Source: Oxyruncus cristatus
Taxonomy: Eukaryota > Chordata > Aves > Passeriformes > Cotingidae
Length of the DNA stretch: 64,000 bases
NCBI GenBank assembly: GCA_013399855.1
Contig: VXAY01002474.1
Span: forward strand, 135,046 to 199,045
Direction: 5' to 3'
The translations under genes were made by a program, and so were the position numbers. Numbering within the stretch: the stretch's first letter is position 1; every line of letters starts with the position of its first letter. The notes under the pieces are model-generated. The model had not been told where the DNA came from. It was given only the letters and a program-made list of their open reading frames with translations, and searched no databases. This document shows positions 36,701 through 51,700 of this stretch, in pieces.

Positions 36701-39700
36701 GTTAGGGACTCTGCATGAGTCAGGCTGTAGACTTACCTTTATTTGGGGAGTGCTCAGCAGTCTTGCTAATTGCAATGCTTCTTGCTTTTTGGCTTTCCCT
36801 TATTGAATTACATTTTCCAAATGCTGTCTTCATAGGATCCTCCCAAACAATTTCATTTTGTTTTTCTTTTTATATTGCTACTTATATGTCTTTTGCCCTT
36901 TCTGCAGTTTGCTGTTTTTTCTGCACTGGTAGTGAAATCTTGGTGTATGTGGGTTTCCTGAGTTGGGAGGGATTTGATAAGCGGAGAGTTAATACTGAAG
37001 GAAAAATATTTGTGTCAGCAAAACTAAGGCTGGTTTGTGTTAAACTTGTGGATAGGTTTTGCTTTCTTTAGATTTTGCAAGAATGGACTATTGCCAATAG
37101 CTTTTTGCCTCTGAAGTTGCACTTCACATGTGTGGGTGTTTTTCTCCAGAAGATGGATTGTGAAAAGGCTATTTTGACTGTGACTTTCACTTGGGCTACT
37201 AACATGTTTATTTTGGCATCTTTTTAGTTGTCTTTTGCATATGAAAAATATTCTTAATCTGACTTTTGGTAACATATTCCAAGGAATATACTTTCCTTTT
37301 TATGTGGTATGCCTTTGCTGCTGCATTACTCAGATGGTTAATATGCTAAAGAGATGTGCTGTAAATACTACACTGCTGTAACTTCATCTGAAATCGCACA
37401 AGCCTGTCACTTCCTGCTTCTACCTCTCCTTTTCTGGCCTTGTAGCTTGGTGTTATTGCCTGTGTAGTGCCAGACCTTCAGTGGAGTTTCAGCAAGGATC
37501 ACATATGTCTCTACTCTTGTGTGGTTTGTAGCCTGATACTTAAACTGACTTCCTGAGGGGTACAGACCAGTAAGTTTAAACCCAAATGTCTTGTCTCCCA
37601 GGAAACTGCTCTAGCTAGTTAGGTATTATGCTAAATATACTAAGGATGTCTTGTCCCTCTTTTATCCCTTACTTCCAAACCTACACTGAAAGAATTGATT
37701 TGGGTGCTTAAAAGCAAGAAGGAATCAGCCTTTCTGACACAGGGAAGGGACCTTGAGGGAACTGAGATACCTAGATGCTTTACAACCATGTTAATTATCC
37801 TAGGTGGCTGGCCTAAGACTTCTAGTGCTCAGTGTGACTGCTCTGCATCTGAGTGTGTCCTGCTTGCCTCTTTTCATCTTCTATGGGTGATACAGCAAAT
37901 AAGAAAAAAATCAGATGGAGTTCAAAAGTATCTATTGTCAACAGTGTGTAGTTTAATACAGTGTAAGAATGCCTTCCTACCCTTGAGAGTTTAGCCACCT
38001 TTCAGGTGTCTTTTTGGCTACTAATATACAAACAGTAGCATCAGTGGGTGCAGTGTTGTAACCATGGAAAGAGGTGGGAATCCTTTGTGGGTGACTGACT
38101 CTCTTACTTGTGTTCATCCTAATTATGCCTTGATTGATGTGATGGTGTTTGTTTTTTAGAAGTTGAATTTCACATTGTATTGCAGAGAATTGTCCTGATC
38201 AGAATCCTCGTCTTAAAAACTGGAGCCCTGGAAAAGATCCTGAAAAACGAGTTTTTATCAAAAAAGGGGATTTGTTTCGTCTGAATTCAGATGCTACAGT
38301 ACACTCTATAGTTATACAGGATGGAGGTATGAAAGAGCAAGATAAACACCATGCTTCAGTGTTCTGCATATTTTTTACTTCTGTGATTACATAAAAATAT
38401 ATTGGAAATTTGCATTGCAGCTTATTGACCAGTTGCTGTGCTTTTACTTTTCAGCCTGCTGCCAGGTTAGGTATGTCATTCAAAAGATGAATGAACATTG
38501 TAGTATCTCTTCAGTACAGCACTGATGAAGTTTTCTGTGCGATATATAGTAAAAAAAAGATTATTTAGTACCCTTCTTTATACAAGATCTGTTTGTCTTC
38601 TGATGGTACCTGTTGTATATTAGTAATCCTACTAAAATAGGAGTAAACCAACGAAATTCTTAAAAAAATTAATCACAATTGATAGCAGTTACTTTCCCAA
38701 ATATTCATAAATATATGTAAGAACTTAACAGCTTAATTCATGAGTATGGAAAATAAATTTGTAATTTTTCTGTTGTTCTTGTTGCAGATTTTTTTTGAGT
38801 CAATCTGAATTTTGCTTTCATATACAGAAATACTTTCTTTCCTTTAGGTTTACTTGTTTTTGCTGATGATAAAGAAGGTTCTAAAAATATTACCTTGAGA
38901 ACTCGATTTATCCTGATAAAGGATGGTGGAATGCTTCATGTTGGAGCAGAGAAATGCCGCTATAAATCCAAAGCAACTATTATTTTGTATGGGAAATCAA
39001 ATGAAGGTGCTGATGTGCTAGAATTTGGTGAAAAATTTATTGGTGTGGGCCCTGAAGGAACACTGGAGTTGCACGGGCACCAGAAGGTATCATGGACTTT
39101 TTTGTCAAAGACTTTGTATTTCTCAGGGCTAGCCTATGGTCCTTATACATTTAAAAAGAATTTTTCCCGAGGACTAAATGTTAGAGTGATCGATCAGGAC
39201 ACAGCAGAGATTTTGGAAGTGCTGAAGTTTGATACTCATGAATTTTCAGAAGAAAGCTTGAAGCTCCAGAACTTACTGAAAAATGGAAGTCCTGGTCGCA
39301 TTATTGCTATTGCTGTAGGAGATTCAGCTGCTAAAAATCTACTAGAGGAAACCAGAGTGACTATTCAAAATCTTCTGGGAAGTAAGTTTGTCAGAGGATT
39401 AAGTTACAGGTAAATAATTTCTTTTCTCTTTTGTGCTAAGTAAAGATGAGATGCAGATTTGGGGGATTTGTTAAACTTTGACAGTGTACGTTCATAAAGT
39501 TTTCAGAGAATTCTCATGTTGTACATAGTGCTGCAGTAATAGTACTCAGTGATACAGTGCAGAGACTGATAGTTACAGATATTTGTTTTACAGTCTTTAT
39601 TACTCACTCGTAATTGCTCTCTTTCACTGTTCTTTACAGAAATTAAAACTGGGTGCAGCAAGGATTTTTCATTCTAAGACGCAGGTGGAAAACAGCTGCT

Positions 39701-42700
39701 AGGTGGAGCTTTTAATACCTATGACTTTAGAGAAGCAAGGAATGGAACTAAGTGACCTTTAAGGTCCTTATCAACCCAAACCATTCTGTGATTCTAAAGG
39801 ATGCTAATCCCGGGTATCAAACACCATCTTATTCACATTCCTGCTCTGTTGAAATGAAAGTACATTACTCCTCCATTGAGTCATCAAAGGAACTGATCTC
39901 TGGAATTTTTTTGTAATTGAAGTGCTCTTATGAGGTGGTTCTATATCTTTTGATCATTCTTTTCAGTTGGTCGGGATTTGGATGGTGAGACAGTAGAAGA
40001 AGTATAACAAGAATTACTAAAGCAAGAAATTTGAATTGCTGTGCTGTTCATTTAGTTGTTGCAAATGGATTTTTGCAGTGCACGTTTTGAACTTGGCTTT
40101 GTGCTGCAGAGGGTTGTTCACACTACTCTGGGCTCACAAAGCAATGTACCCAGGTGGCCAAAAAGGACAGTGGCATCCTTTGATGTATGAGCAATAGCGT
40201 GGGCAGCAGGACCAGGGAGGTGATTGCACCTCTGTACTGAGCACTGGTCCGGTTCTGGGCCCCTCCCAACCAGAAAGACTTTGAGGTGCTGCAACTTGTC
40301 CAGAGAAAGACAGTGAAGCTGATGAAGAAGGGTCTAGAGAGTAATGCATATGGGAGGCAGCTGAGGGAGATGGGGGTGTTTAGCTTGGAGAAAAGGAGGC
40401 TCAGGGGAGACCTTACCACTGTCTACAACAACCAGAAAAGAGACTGTTAGCCAGGTGGGGGTTGGTCTCTTCACCTAAGCAGCTAGTGACAAGACAAGAG
40501 GACTTAATTTCAAGCTGCACCAGGAGAGGTTCAGGAACTCAGCAGCAATATCTTCATGGAAGAGATTGTTAAGCATGGGAGTGGACTGCCCAGGGAGATG
40601 GGAGGATGCTGAGGGATCCCTGGAGTTGTACAACAAATGAGTGGACATGGCACTTAGTGCCATGGTCTAGTTGACAAGGTGGTGATTGGTCACAGGTTGG
40701 ACTTCATGATTTTGGAGGTATTTTCCAGCCTAAATCATTCTATGATTCTGTGTTGGCGATACAAGGGAAAGTATATGCAGTTTCCTAAGTGTCAGTCTGT
40801 TTTTCAGCTTGAGTTGAGGTGGTGTTGTATAACCTCTCTATATTGTCCAATATTTTCCAGGAAATTGGTCATTTAGTTTTTCTGTTCTATTCTTATCCCT
40901 CACTAGCCCCTGACATCTGGATTCCTGTTAGTTTCCTTCCTATGCTTTGGCAGGGGCAGGCTGGTGTGTCAGTCAGGATGGCATGTTCTGACCTCAGTTC
41001 CTGTCAGGAACACGTTTACGTCACTGGCTGTGTAAGGGTGGGGTCAGGGGATGTAAAGCACTTGCAGTGCTGCCTCTGAAGCGGTTTGGTCAGAGGTGCC
41101 AAGACCTGGATGTCCTGTAGAAGAGCACCACTTCTGAAAGCAGCAAAGCCCCCGTGGCTTCAGGTTGTTCAGGTTGTGGTGCAGCCAGCCCAACCTGTCC
41201 TGAGAGGTGTAAGTTTGTGGGGTTTGTCTCTGCCTGTGACCTCCGCACAGTTTGTCTGAAATAAGGGACTTCTTCAGCCTACAACTGGGAAGAAGCAGCT
41301 TTTTTTCCTTCTCTGCTGAACTGATTCTTGTCTGTTTTCCGTAGTCAGTAGAGGCTCTGTAAGCACATAAAATTGTTTTGTTCTGCTGTGGAAGATGGGC
41401 GAGAAGGTCTCCCCGATGTCTCACTGAGGGTCGTTTTGTTAAACCTGTAAAGCTAGTGATGAAGATTTCAGCATGGAGGTGAATACTCCATTACATCCCT
41501 CTCTCCTTCTACCTCTTCCTGCAAAATAACATGCATCGACATGTCTTTATTTTAAATGTTGATATGTGAAACATTCAGATTGTCTGCTGCTGCTGAAAAG
41601 CTGACCCGGTATATACTATTCCTATGAGCCTGTTAATGAATCCCAATCAACAAAAATATTAAGAGGGGACTGAAATAAGGCAACTGGATTGGAGGTGGTT
41701 TTAATATCTGCCTTTAAATCAATCATTAGCAACAGACTGTAGTCCAGATAGCTGACACTGTTTTCATTTAGAGTGAATGATTCAACTTTAATGATGCAAA
41801 ATTGTCCAGCTTTTTAATAAATGATCTTGACTGCTTCCTCTGTACACATGATTATGGCATTACAGAGGACAGCAAAACAGACTTGTTTTTTTGAACTTGG
41901 TGGCAGCTTTCTGTGGTGTGTTGTTTGCTTTTAACTTCCAAAAACTTAGATGCATTGAGCAGAGCCATAAGAAGGGCAAGTACATCCAGAGCAGTTCCCT
42001 GCTCTGTGCTGGCGCTCAGCCAAGTAGGTGTCCCGCTGAGGGACGGGCCAGGGAGGGGTGAAAACCAGCAACCCTAGGTCTCAGACTTCAGAAATTTTGT
42101 TGATCTCTTGTGCAAAGGTTGTGTAACAGCATGTGGTTCCTTTTCTGGATCTGAGCATCCTGAAAGATTCATAAGCTATTGCCTGTACAGCACAGTAGCC
42201 AGTGCCAATGGGTGCTGTTGGCTGTGTCCATCCCTCCTGACCTGATGAACATGTGGTCCTCTGGGAGTCCTGGCCACTCCTTCGGGTTGCTGCTGGCTGA
42301 CGGCAGCAGGCCGTGGGAGGAATGTTGGTACTGGTTCCTGGTCTTCCTGTGCCCTACTAACGCTTTTTGGGAATAGGATCCTGTATTGCTTTTGTTGCTC
42401 ATCTCTAGCAATTTTGCTTTTGGAAAAAAGTGTACCTTGTTGAATGTCTTATAAAAATGTATATGGAAGTCTTTTGCAGTGAGAGCTCTTTTATTTGCCA
42501 GTTTGTATATAGGACATCCCATTATTTTAAACTATTTTTCTTTTCAATGAGGTTTGCCCATTTTCTTCTACGTTTTGAAGTTGCATTTTAAAATTAGTTT
42601 AGAATAGCAGACAAAAGGGTTTTTTTGATTTCAGTGCTCCTTGTCTTTTCCTGTTTTTGTGAAGAATGTGTTAAGGGCCATTATATTTAAACATTTACTT

Positions 42701-45700
42701 TTGATTTTCACAGGCAAGCCTGGGCTTTAGTTGGTGTTATAGGTGGTGGAAATTCTTCCTGTAATGAATCAGTGAGAAACTATGAAAACCACAGCACTGG
42801 TGGGAAAGCTCTTGCTCAGAAAGAGTTTTTCACAGTGGACGGTCAGAAGTTTGTTGTGAGAGCTTACAGCGAATGGAATGATGGTAGGAAGTGTTTTCTG
42901 AAATCCTACAGTTGGAGAAGAAGAAAAATTTTGTATATGCTTCTTTTTTTTTTTTTGCTAGAACTGTTGATTGGAATTTAAATTTTTGAGTGCTACTGTA
43001 AGTTGTTTTTTGCTTGCTGTAGATGAAATATGGGGACACAGTTCTTCAGTGCTACCTATTTTCTCAATCTGTTTTTATAGAGTATGTGAGCAGTCTTAAT
43101 TTTTAGTGTATTAAAATGGAGATAGGAGTATTATAAATGCTGATGCTTTTTTAAATTTTATTTTAGTAATTTTTGGCCACGTATATTTTAAATCTAAGCT
43201 TTTGAGATGTTGATTACGGTGCTGAAATAGAAAACTTGATAGAAGCCAAGTGAAATGTTTTATTCTTACTACAATTTTCTCTTGCTGTTTGAGTGCTGAA
43301 CTTTAGGCAGCTGTTCCCATATGAAGTTGAATCTGTGCTATAAAAAGCTAGAAGGTCTATCATTTATTTTATCCTTTATTCATTTTTTAAACATCAGATA
43401 TCTTTGATGTGAGGTTTTTATGGGTAGTTATCTCTTTCTGATTTCAGAATTACTAAGCAATATAGTGTTTTCCTCACAAGAATTTTTTTTTATGGTAGTC
43501 ATGTATTTATTTGTTAAGCAATTAAGCCTTTAGGTAGTACCCTTTTAATTTCATTATGGCCCTATGCAAATGTATAGACTTGTATTTTGGTGGATTTTTT
43601 TTAACATACATCTTTCACTTACTGGTGCTGTAGAGTTAGGCTCAAGAGTTAGCAAAAGCAGCTGAACTTATGCAAATCCATCATAAGCCAGTGAAATAAC
43701 CATGTGTGTGTAATTTAGTCTGCCAAACTGTTGTGTTAGTTGTGCTTAAAAAAAAAAAGTCCCTCTACCTTTTTTTCCAGGGCCTTGATAACATATGCAG
43801 AGCTTAAAATGGTAAATGTCACTCAAAACAAGCAGAGGTAGCTGGACTTACAAATTGTTGCCATATGATATTAGTTTGTGGGGGGGTTTTTTAAATCACA
43901 GATTTTTTCTGTTGCTGTTAGTTCTGTCTTTTCCCCTTGTTTTATTTGAGATCAAATAAATAAGAAGGCTCTAAAGGTATGTCACTCTGGCATGTTTAAG
44001 GTCAGAGTTGTAGTTTAGAGGGCTTTGGAGCTTGCGAAATCTCGTATTTCATTAGTAGCTACTTGAGAACGGTTTCATATGAAGTTGAAGATAATCTTAT
44101 ATTGTGTTTACTTTTTTTTTTTTATTAGGTGTCCCAGTTTCAGGCTTCCAGGTAGAAGCGGTAGGTGGAGTAATACTGAATCTCCTGGATGATGCTAGTA
44201 GTTGGGAGCCTGGAGACCGGATTGTGGTTGCAAGCACAGACTATTCAATGTATCAGACAGAGGAATTCACCCTCCTTCCCTGCCCAGAATGTACCAAGCA
44301 TCAGGTTAAAGTCAAAGGTATAAGAGCAGTCCCCAGTTGAAGGCCTGTGTGAAATATGTGTTTGTCTGCGGACAATCCCTTGCAATGGGAGCAGTGAAGA
44401 ACAGCCTTTTCACCTGTCTCTGTGTGGCTTTGTTGCCATGTACACGAATGTGTAGTTCTCCTTGCTGCAAAATGACTCTGTATAATGTCAGGTCTGCCTC
44501 ACAGCTTACCGTACTAACTTTTCTTTCTCATTTCTTCCCAGGCTTGTTGAATGCCTTAGTTTTTTTCCAAGAGGATTATGCATGTTTTCCTTCCTTGGCT
44601 TCTTTCTGTCTTTTCACAAGTTCTCTTTATATGTGCTTGAATAGCTGTTATGGTCATTACCATTTCCTTTGCTTTTAGCGTCCTTCCCATCTTTTGAACT
44701 GTTATCACTATAACTTTTTCTGTTGTTATTAAAAAAAGAGAAATTAAAAAAAAAAGGAAGAAAAAAGAAAATTGCAATCTTTGAACCTGCACCGTTTTTC
44801 TTTTTTTCTCCATTTCCTCAGTCTCCTCTCCACCCCCCACCAACAAGATGGTTATAAAATAAATGGCCCTTCCAAGACTCTGCTCACACAGGATATCCCT
44901 GAGTGGTTGCAATCTGTTTTTCCTTTGGGTGTGATGCGCACAAAATGGTTGTGCATGTTGTTGTCTATTTCCTTTTTATTATCTGAGTCATTCTGTTTGA
45001 CATCACAAGAGCTTCCCGGGGGACTGGCTTCCCAGCTATGCTGGCGTCTGTGTTTTCCTTCTGCCGCTCCACACCCGCTCCATGCCCTCCTTCTTGGTGG
45101 TCCTCCAGCTTCTGGTGTGGAGCTTTCCCTCTCACTCCTTCCGGTGGGCTGCAGTGTCAGTCGGTAGCGCAGACTAATGAGAAGTGGTTTTGCAGTGTTT
45201 GCAGCAGATCACCAGTGCTGTCCTGAATCTGGTTTGTCCCATTTAGTGTCCACATGGTGCGACTTCCTCTTCTTCAAACTGCCCTTCTCTTTGTTCGTTC
45301 TTGGAAGCTTTCTGTGAGTGCCCTCAAACTTCCCTGTGCCTTAAGGGACTGCCAGTCTGGATGTCCCCCTTGCTTTTGGTTCCCACAGCATTTGTTAGCA
45401 TGTGTCACATATGCTTTACTGCACTGCGAAGTCTTGGGTGTGAAAAAAGCATATCTGAGTTTACTTTATTATACATTGGAGAATGCCAAGTTGCATGAAG
45501 CTGTAGAGATATTAGTGCCATTGAATTTCCTTGGCTTTGTTCTTAAATGTCATGTTGTGTGTTTTATTGAGCACAGTGTTTTAAGGAGCAGACTTAATTT
45601 GAACATTGCAGTACAAAATTTAAGAAGGTTTTTGTCATGACTGAATAGTGTATGTGCAAACTCTGTTTCATCTGGAAATCATGCTGTGAGAAAGCAGCTG

Positions 45701-48700
45701 GTTTTAAAGGTTTTAAAAAAAACCTGTTTTCACAAGTTTTACAATATGGCATAAAATACAAAATCTTGGTTCTTTTTGAAAATAAATCCTATCTAAACTA
45801 TTTATAGATCTTTAAAAGATTTTAAAGGAAGTGAACTTGCCCACTTGTTCGGATTTGTTTCACCCTCAGTATGGTTTTCTTTGTCACAGTAATATATACA
45901 GTTTAAAAAAGTCCCCAAACCACCCTACATGTTAGTTCTATGAAGAAAGAATTTTCTGTGGAATGGTAATATGGAATGTTCCATTTTTTGAAATTATTTC
46001 TTGAATTTTTTGCTAAGCTTTTAGCTATTTTCACCTCTTTGTAGTAGGAAACATAAAAAGTATTGTGTTGTAGGAGCCCTACTTGCTCGTTCTTCACTTG
46101 TTTTATATTTGATAGTCAAATATAGGGGAAAACAGTAGGTAAGCCTTCAGGGGGAGGAGTGCAGTCCCATTTGCAGACATCGTTTGTCTTTTTAAATCCT
46201 CAATAGCAGATACAGAGTTAATAATCGCTCTTAGTTTTGCTTCTGTGGTAGTTTAGGCTTTTATCCTTCTGTAAGCCTTGAAGGGATAGTGACAGTCTGG
46301 ATTCAGCAATCAGTAAATGCATTTTTTAAGGTTTACAGGACTAGGTAACTTTCTCAGTTCAAATAAGAAATTGATTGGGTTTTGTGTAAAAACTGAAAAG
46401 TATAACAAAAGTTTTGTATAAAACCAGAGTATCTTTTTTTTTCCCAGTATTAGTTTATGAATACTCAGAATAGCTATCTAGGAAACAGGAACTTTAAGTA
46501 GGAAAGCAAATCTTTTTCTCTTTTAGAAGAGGATGAATACAGTATTTTCTAAAGGGTGTTTGGGCATCATTTTCAGTTCTTAAGTTGTCTTTGAAACAGG
46601 TTGAATAGCCAGCATCTCTTTTTCTTTTAAAGCAAGTGTGCATCTGTAGTTCACCAAAAGTTTTCTAAATACATTGGATTAATTTAAACTTTTCTTTGTT
46701 TTTTTCCCCATCCTCTTTACAAACTACTGGACTGAAATTAAGATACCTTTGCAAATAAAATGTTGATACTTGTTTAGGATTAGTTTCTTATTAAAATAAA
46801 AGAAATACCATAAGAAAAGCTAAGAGAGAGCACTGTGGTAAGAGGAATGCATGGGTTTTGTTGCTGTTGATAACTTGCTTATTTATATAAGTTGGTTCTG
46901 GTTTTAATCAATGACAACGTTTTTCTTTTTATTCCCCTTTAAAACTTTTGTTGGACAGAAAATCCTCAGTTTCCTCATGCAGGAGAAGTTATTGATGGAG
47001 TGGACATGAGAGCAGAAGTTGGAGTTCTTACAAGAAATATCTTAATAAAGGGAGAGACAGAAAATACCTGCTACCGTGAAAAGGAGTGTCAGTTCTTTAG
47101 TTATGATACGTTTGGTGGACATATCAAGGTTTGAGAAACATTTTAAAGTAACTTTGTCATGTAAAGACACATCAAGGACAAAAAAAAGTTTAACATTTTT
47201 TAACGTATTTGAAAACTTAACATCAGTTCATACAGTTGCTTTGTGTGGAAGTGACTTTGTTCTCAGCTTTCCCAAAAGTAGATTTTGCTTCTCGAGACTT
47301 ATTATGCAGAAGTGGAGGAAGGGATATCAATGCTCAAGTGTTATAGAAATATCCAGCAAGTTTTGCAACATTGGGTGTCCATGTATGTGCATCCAATTAT
47401 ATTACAGAATGAAGTGTGATCTCCCTCTTATTTCTTTTTCTTCCTTTCACTGCCTTCCTCCCTCCCCAGGTGATGAGCATTGAATCCTAAATATCTGCCT
47501 TCTCTGAAACTGGGCACTAGAGAGGCACGGAGAGAAAAGAAACTGTGTTGGCCATGGGTTTTTAAATTTAATTTTTTAAAAATTTGAAAATACTAAGGTT
47601 ATATAAAGTAAACTGCTTCTGATTTCTTGAATTATAAACAAAGAAAGCTGAGGGAAAGTAGTATTATAGAAACTAAATTTAAACTTGTGTTCACTTACAT
47701 TGTTAGATTAAAGGTTTGAGCAGTAGTGCTTCACTGATGCTAGAGATGTTTGAGGCCTCACATTTTAATTGCAAATGTATTTGGGCTCATTATGTGGTCA
47801 TCACAGTTTAAATCTCTAATATATTTGAACGCAGATTTTAATTTTATAGTTGTGGACATAATAGTGAGAAAGAAAATATGTCCTTTTCCCCACTGTGGCA
47901 GCTTTTGTTTTGTAGAAGAAAGTAGGGGGACTCAAGGCACTTCTTCGTGTTTAAGATAATGTAACGAAGTAAGATAGTGATAGGCTGCGAATCTTGCAAA
48001 ATGTGACCTTGATTGACACTAAAGTGTAAATACAGCAGACCCTCAGATGTCTAGAGGATAGAAAACAAACATTTTGAGTCATTAAAGTTGTTAAACTGCT
48101 TCCAGGAGGCTGTTCAAAGTAGTAGGTGGCTGCTGCCAAACCTAGACTTAACACTGAAAACATTTAGCTTATGCTAATCTTGCGTGCCCAAGCAGAGGGA
48201 TCCTAGACACTAAGAAATGTAATAGCTCTTGTTCATCCTGGATTTCCTACTGGTCACTAGGACAATAGCATAAAGGAGGCTTAGAGGCAGTGAGGGAGTG
48301 GCATTGCCTTGCAGGTGTGGTGCTTTTCAGTGTTAAGAGTCCGAGATCAGGGATGCCTGTATTTTAGGCATGCAAACCTTAGGAGTTTATTTAGAGGAGG
48401 AGGTAAACAAGTCCATATGACTGGTTTTCCTAGAGAACAAAGTACTTATGCAAACTTCTGATCAATGAAATTAATTTACAAACAAAAAGCAGGGTCTGTT
48501 TTGGTTTGGTTTCTGTGTGTTGGTTTTTTTTTTTTTCATCTTAGCTCCTTGCAGCTTAGCTGTGTATTCTTGGTTTATGTTTTCATAGCAGGTTAGGTGG
48601 AAGAAAATACTTTCTCTTTCCTGCGTTACTGGTACAGCCCCATCATGAGTTCACTTTGTACTTGGTAGCTTTACTGTAAAGTTGTATGATTATGAGGGCA

Positions 48701-51700
48701 ATTTCTTTTCTTCCTTAATAAAGAACTTCCTTTTGAAGTGCGTTGTCCAGTTTTGGGTTCCCGTTGCAAAGATGATTTAGATGGACAGGGGTGTGTCCAG
48801 GGAGGGTAGTGTGTGGCAGTAAGTGATGATGAGTGAGGAGGAGCTGAGAGGAAGGATCTTGTTTCTGTCTTCAGGCATTGGTGAGGGTTCACAGAAGCCA
48901 GAGCAATTCTTGGAGTTGTAGAGGACAAGCGACAACGGGACCAGGCTTCAGCAAGGCAAATAATGCTTAGATACTGGGAAAATGAAAGGGTAGAACCAAT
49001 TTATCTCTGTGGCTGGAGGTATTCTCTGAACGATGTGCTGAGCAACTGTGTTAAAGCTGACCCAGCGCTGAGCTTCCAACTGGACTAGGAATCTCATGAG
49101 ATTACTTTGAATCTATCATTCTGCGCAGCTGGTTTTTATTCAGCTAAGTCTGTGCTAGATGGACTACACTGGTGCAGCTTTAGTACAGACCGGTTCTGAT
49201 GTGAGTGACTTCTCTGTTTGGACAGTACATGTAAAGAATATGTAATGTGCCACCTGATAAAGACCAAACAGTAGAGTGTGGCAACATGTTTGGTGAAAAT
49301 TCCTCTGTTTTAGCCATGTGGAAGTTAAACTTTTCAGCTTACTTATGAAGGATACTGTTTTGTAAGGCATTGTGTAGAGCAAGACAATAATGATTGTTCT
49401 AACTTATTTTGTTGACCTGTGGCAACTGTGTATATCTAACTTCTATACATCTGATGTAGATGATGTATTAACTTAAAATTTCCATTGGTTAAGAAGCTAA
49501 TAATTGATTATTCACTCTGACTTTGTATTTTTAGATTTTGAAGAATTTTACATCTGTTCATCTCTCCTACGTGGAATTGAAGCAAATGGGCCAGCAGCAG
49601 ATTGGAAGTTACCCTGTTCATTTTCACCTTTGTGGGGATGTGGATGAAAAAGGAGGTTATAGTGTTAAAACTTACCTGGAAGGTCTTTCCATTCATCACT
49701 GTTTTTCCAGATGTGTGACTATTCATGCAACTAATGGCTTGCTGGTAGGTGCAAGGAGAGTAAAACATACTGTGTTGGAATAAATGTTAAAGAGCATTTA
49801 GACCCCAAAATAGTTCCCATCCCTTTTGCAAGTCTAATGCTAGTGATGTTTTTCTTATTTCAGTGAATAAACGAACAGTTGCAAGCAGTAATTTATTTTT
49901 AACAGCTCTCACCATTCTGTTTTTTCTGATTCTTCCAGGCAACTAAGCTCTTCAGACGTAATAGTGTTTTTGTAAGGCATAAATAAAACTGTGTGTTTGA
50001 CTCATCTGAACTGCTGATACTGAAGCTTCACTCTGCAGCTGTGCCAAGATAGTATAACTATATGGTATTTGTCAAATAAATCTCAGTAAATGCTATTACT
50101 ACTGACATAATGAACTTGTATTTCTGCAGATAAAGGACACCATTGGCTATGACACACTAGGTCACTGTTTCTTCATAGAAGATGGCATTGAGCAGAGGAA
50201 TACTTTGTTCCACAATCTTGGGCTAGTCACAAAACCAGGCACTATTCTACCTACAGACAGAAACAGCAGCATGTGTATTGGTATTAGGGATAAAGTGTAT
50301 GGAAACTATGTCCCAGTGCCAGCCACAGACTGCATGTGAGTATGTCATGGTGAAAAACTAAACCCAAGCCAGCTGCTGCAGTTAAACTGCTGATGATCTC
50401 TTGAAAAAATACAGATGGGAACATTTTTGTCCGTAATTTAGTGAATGCAGGCACCTTAAATATAGTTCACATAGTACTGATGTTTAAAAAATAAAAATAA
50501 AAAGTAGCATTTAGTCTCTTATTAAAGATAAAACAAGTTGTTTTATAGGAAAATTATTTTTCTTTGTTGTATTAGTGGCCTTAGAAGACTTGTACCTCAG
50601 TGTAAATGTATGCATATTCTCAAGCTGTCACCACTAGAGACATAAGGGATACTTATGAAAGCTTCTTAAAACAGTTTATCATCACATGGGATATCTGAAC
50701 AACATTAAATACAATATTGGGCATTGAATAAAAAAAAGGGGCATTTTTGTCTTCTAAATGTGGGAGGTTTTGTGATTTTTATTGCATATATGAAGTAGTG
50801 ACTTCACCAGTTTAGCTTTTTCTGATATGCTTCTTAGCAAGGGGGGATTTTTATTAGAGCTAGAGCTTTTCTGTAGTAATTCTGTTTCTGAATAATATTC
50901 CAGGGCAGTTTCGACATTCTGGATTTCTCACCCCAACAATCATCTTATAAATAATGCAGCAGCAGGCTCACAGGTGAGGCATATTGATGTAATTCATCAC
51001 AGACTACTCATGTCACTGGCATTTGTAAAATCTATAACATTTACACTGCCAGAAGTGCATATGTTTTTCTTTTTTATGTATGAATATGTTCTTGTTAAGT
51101 TTGACAGTGTATTAACATTGAAGGTGCAGGGTGTGTCTAAACATGCAGTTGAGAGATGCCAAAAATATTTGTTCTGGCCACAACAGAGGAGATCTCTTCC
51201 CCTTTGTCGTTAATAGACCTGACAATAGTGTCAATGTGTATATGTAGAAATTTCTTTATTTTCACAGTACTAATGCATTTCATTTCAGGCTTCTGTATTA
51301 TCTGTAGGTTGTCATGAGTTTAGTGGCAGCTCTGCAAGATTTGTCTTTATAGCTGTAGTCACTGGAATGAAAAATGACTTCAAAAGGGTGTTCATTGTGT
51401 AAGAAAAAGCTAAACTACTTTTTCCTGTCGGTGTTTACTCATTTGTTTCCAGTCAGTTCAGTGACTGCTGATACAGGTTTGCTTGTTGTTAACCTTATTT
51501 TTGTGCAATATCTTGTTACAGCTGCTTGCAGAGTAAAGCTGAACTACGCTGTACATGTTGTGGAGGAGGGGGGCTGGAGTTTGTGTACTTCTGCATTGGA
51601 GGAGAGTCTGAGATGTGTATGGTTTTGAGTGGATTTTTTTAAAGAGATCAGTGGGATGGAAAACAGGAAAGATTGTTGCTTGTTGTTGCAAAGGCTCCAA

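Larger units (their letters stand above)
39410..42713 (+). other. CEMIP2: CEMIP2 intron (3.3 kb)
   Basis: Holds two CR1 pieces (39730-39797 and 40130-40757), a G-quadruplex motif at 42040-42058, and a GC-richer stretch at about 42190-42330 with no recognised identity. The 126-codon minus-strand open frame at 41044-41424 has no recognisable domain. Confidence 0.9.

Noticed and set aside
38895..39413. 172-codon open frame as a stand-alone gene
   Set aside because: It is coding exon 3 of CEMIP2 (38848-39409) read from an internal Met and past the donor site.
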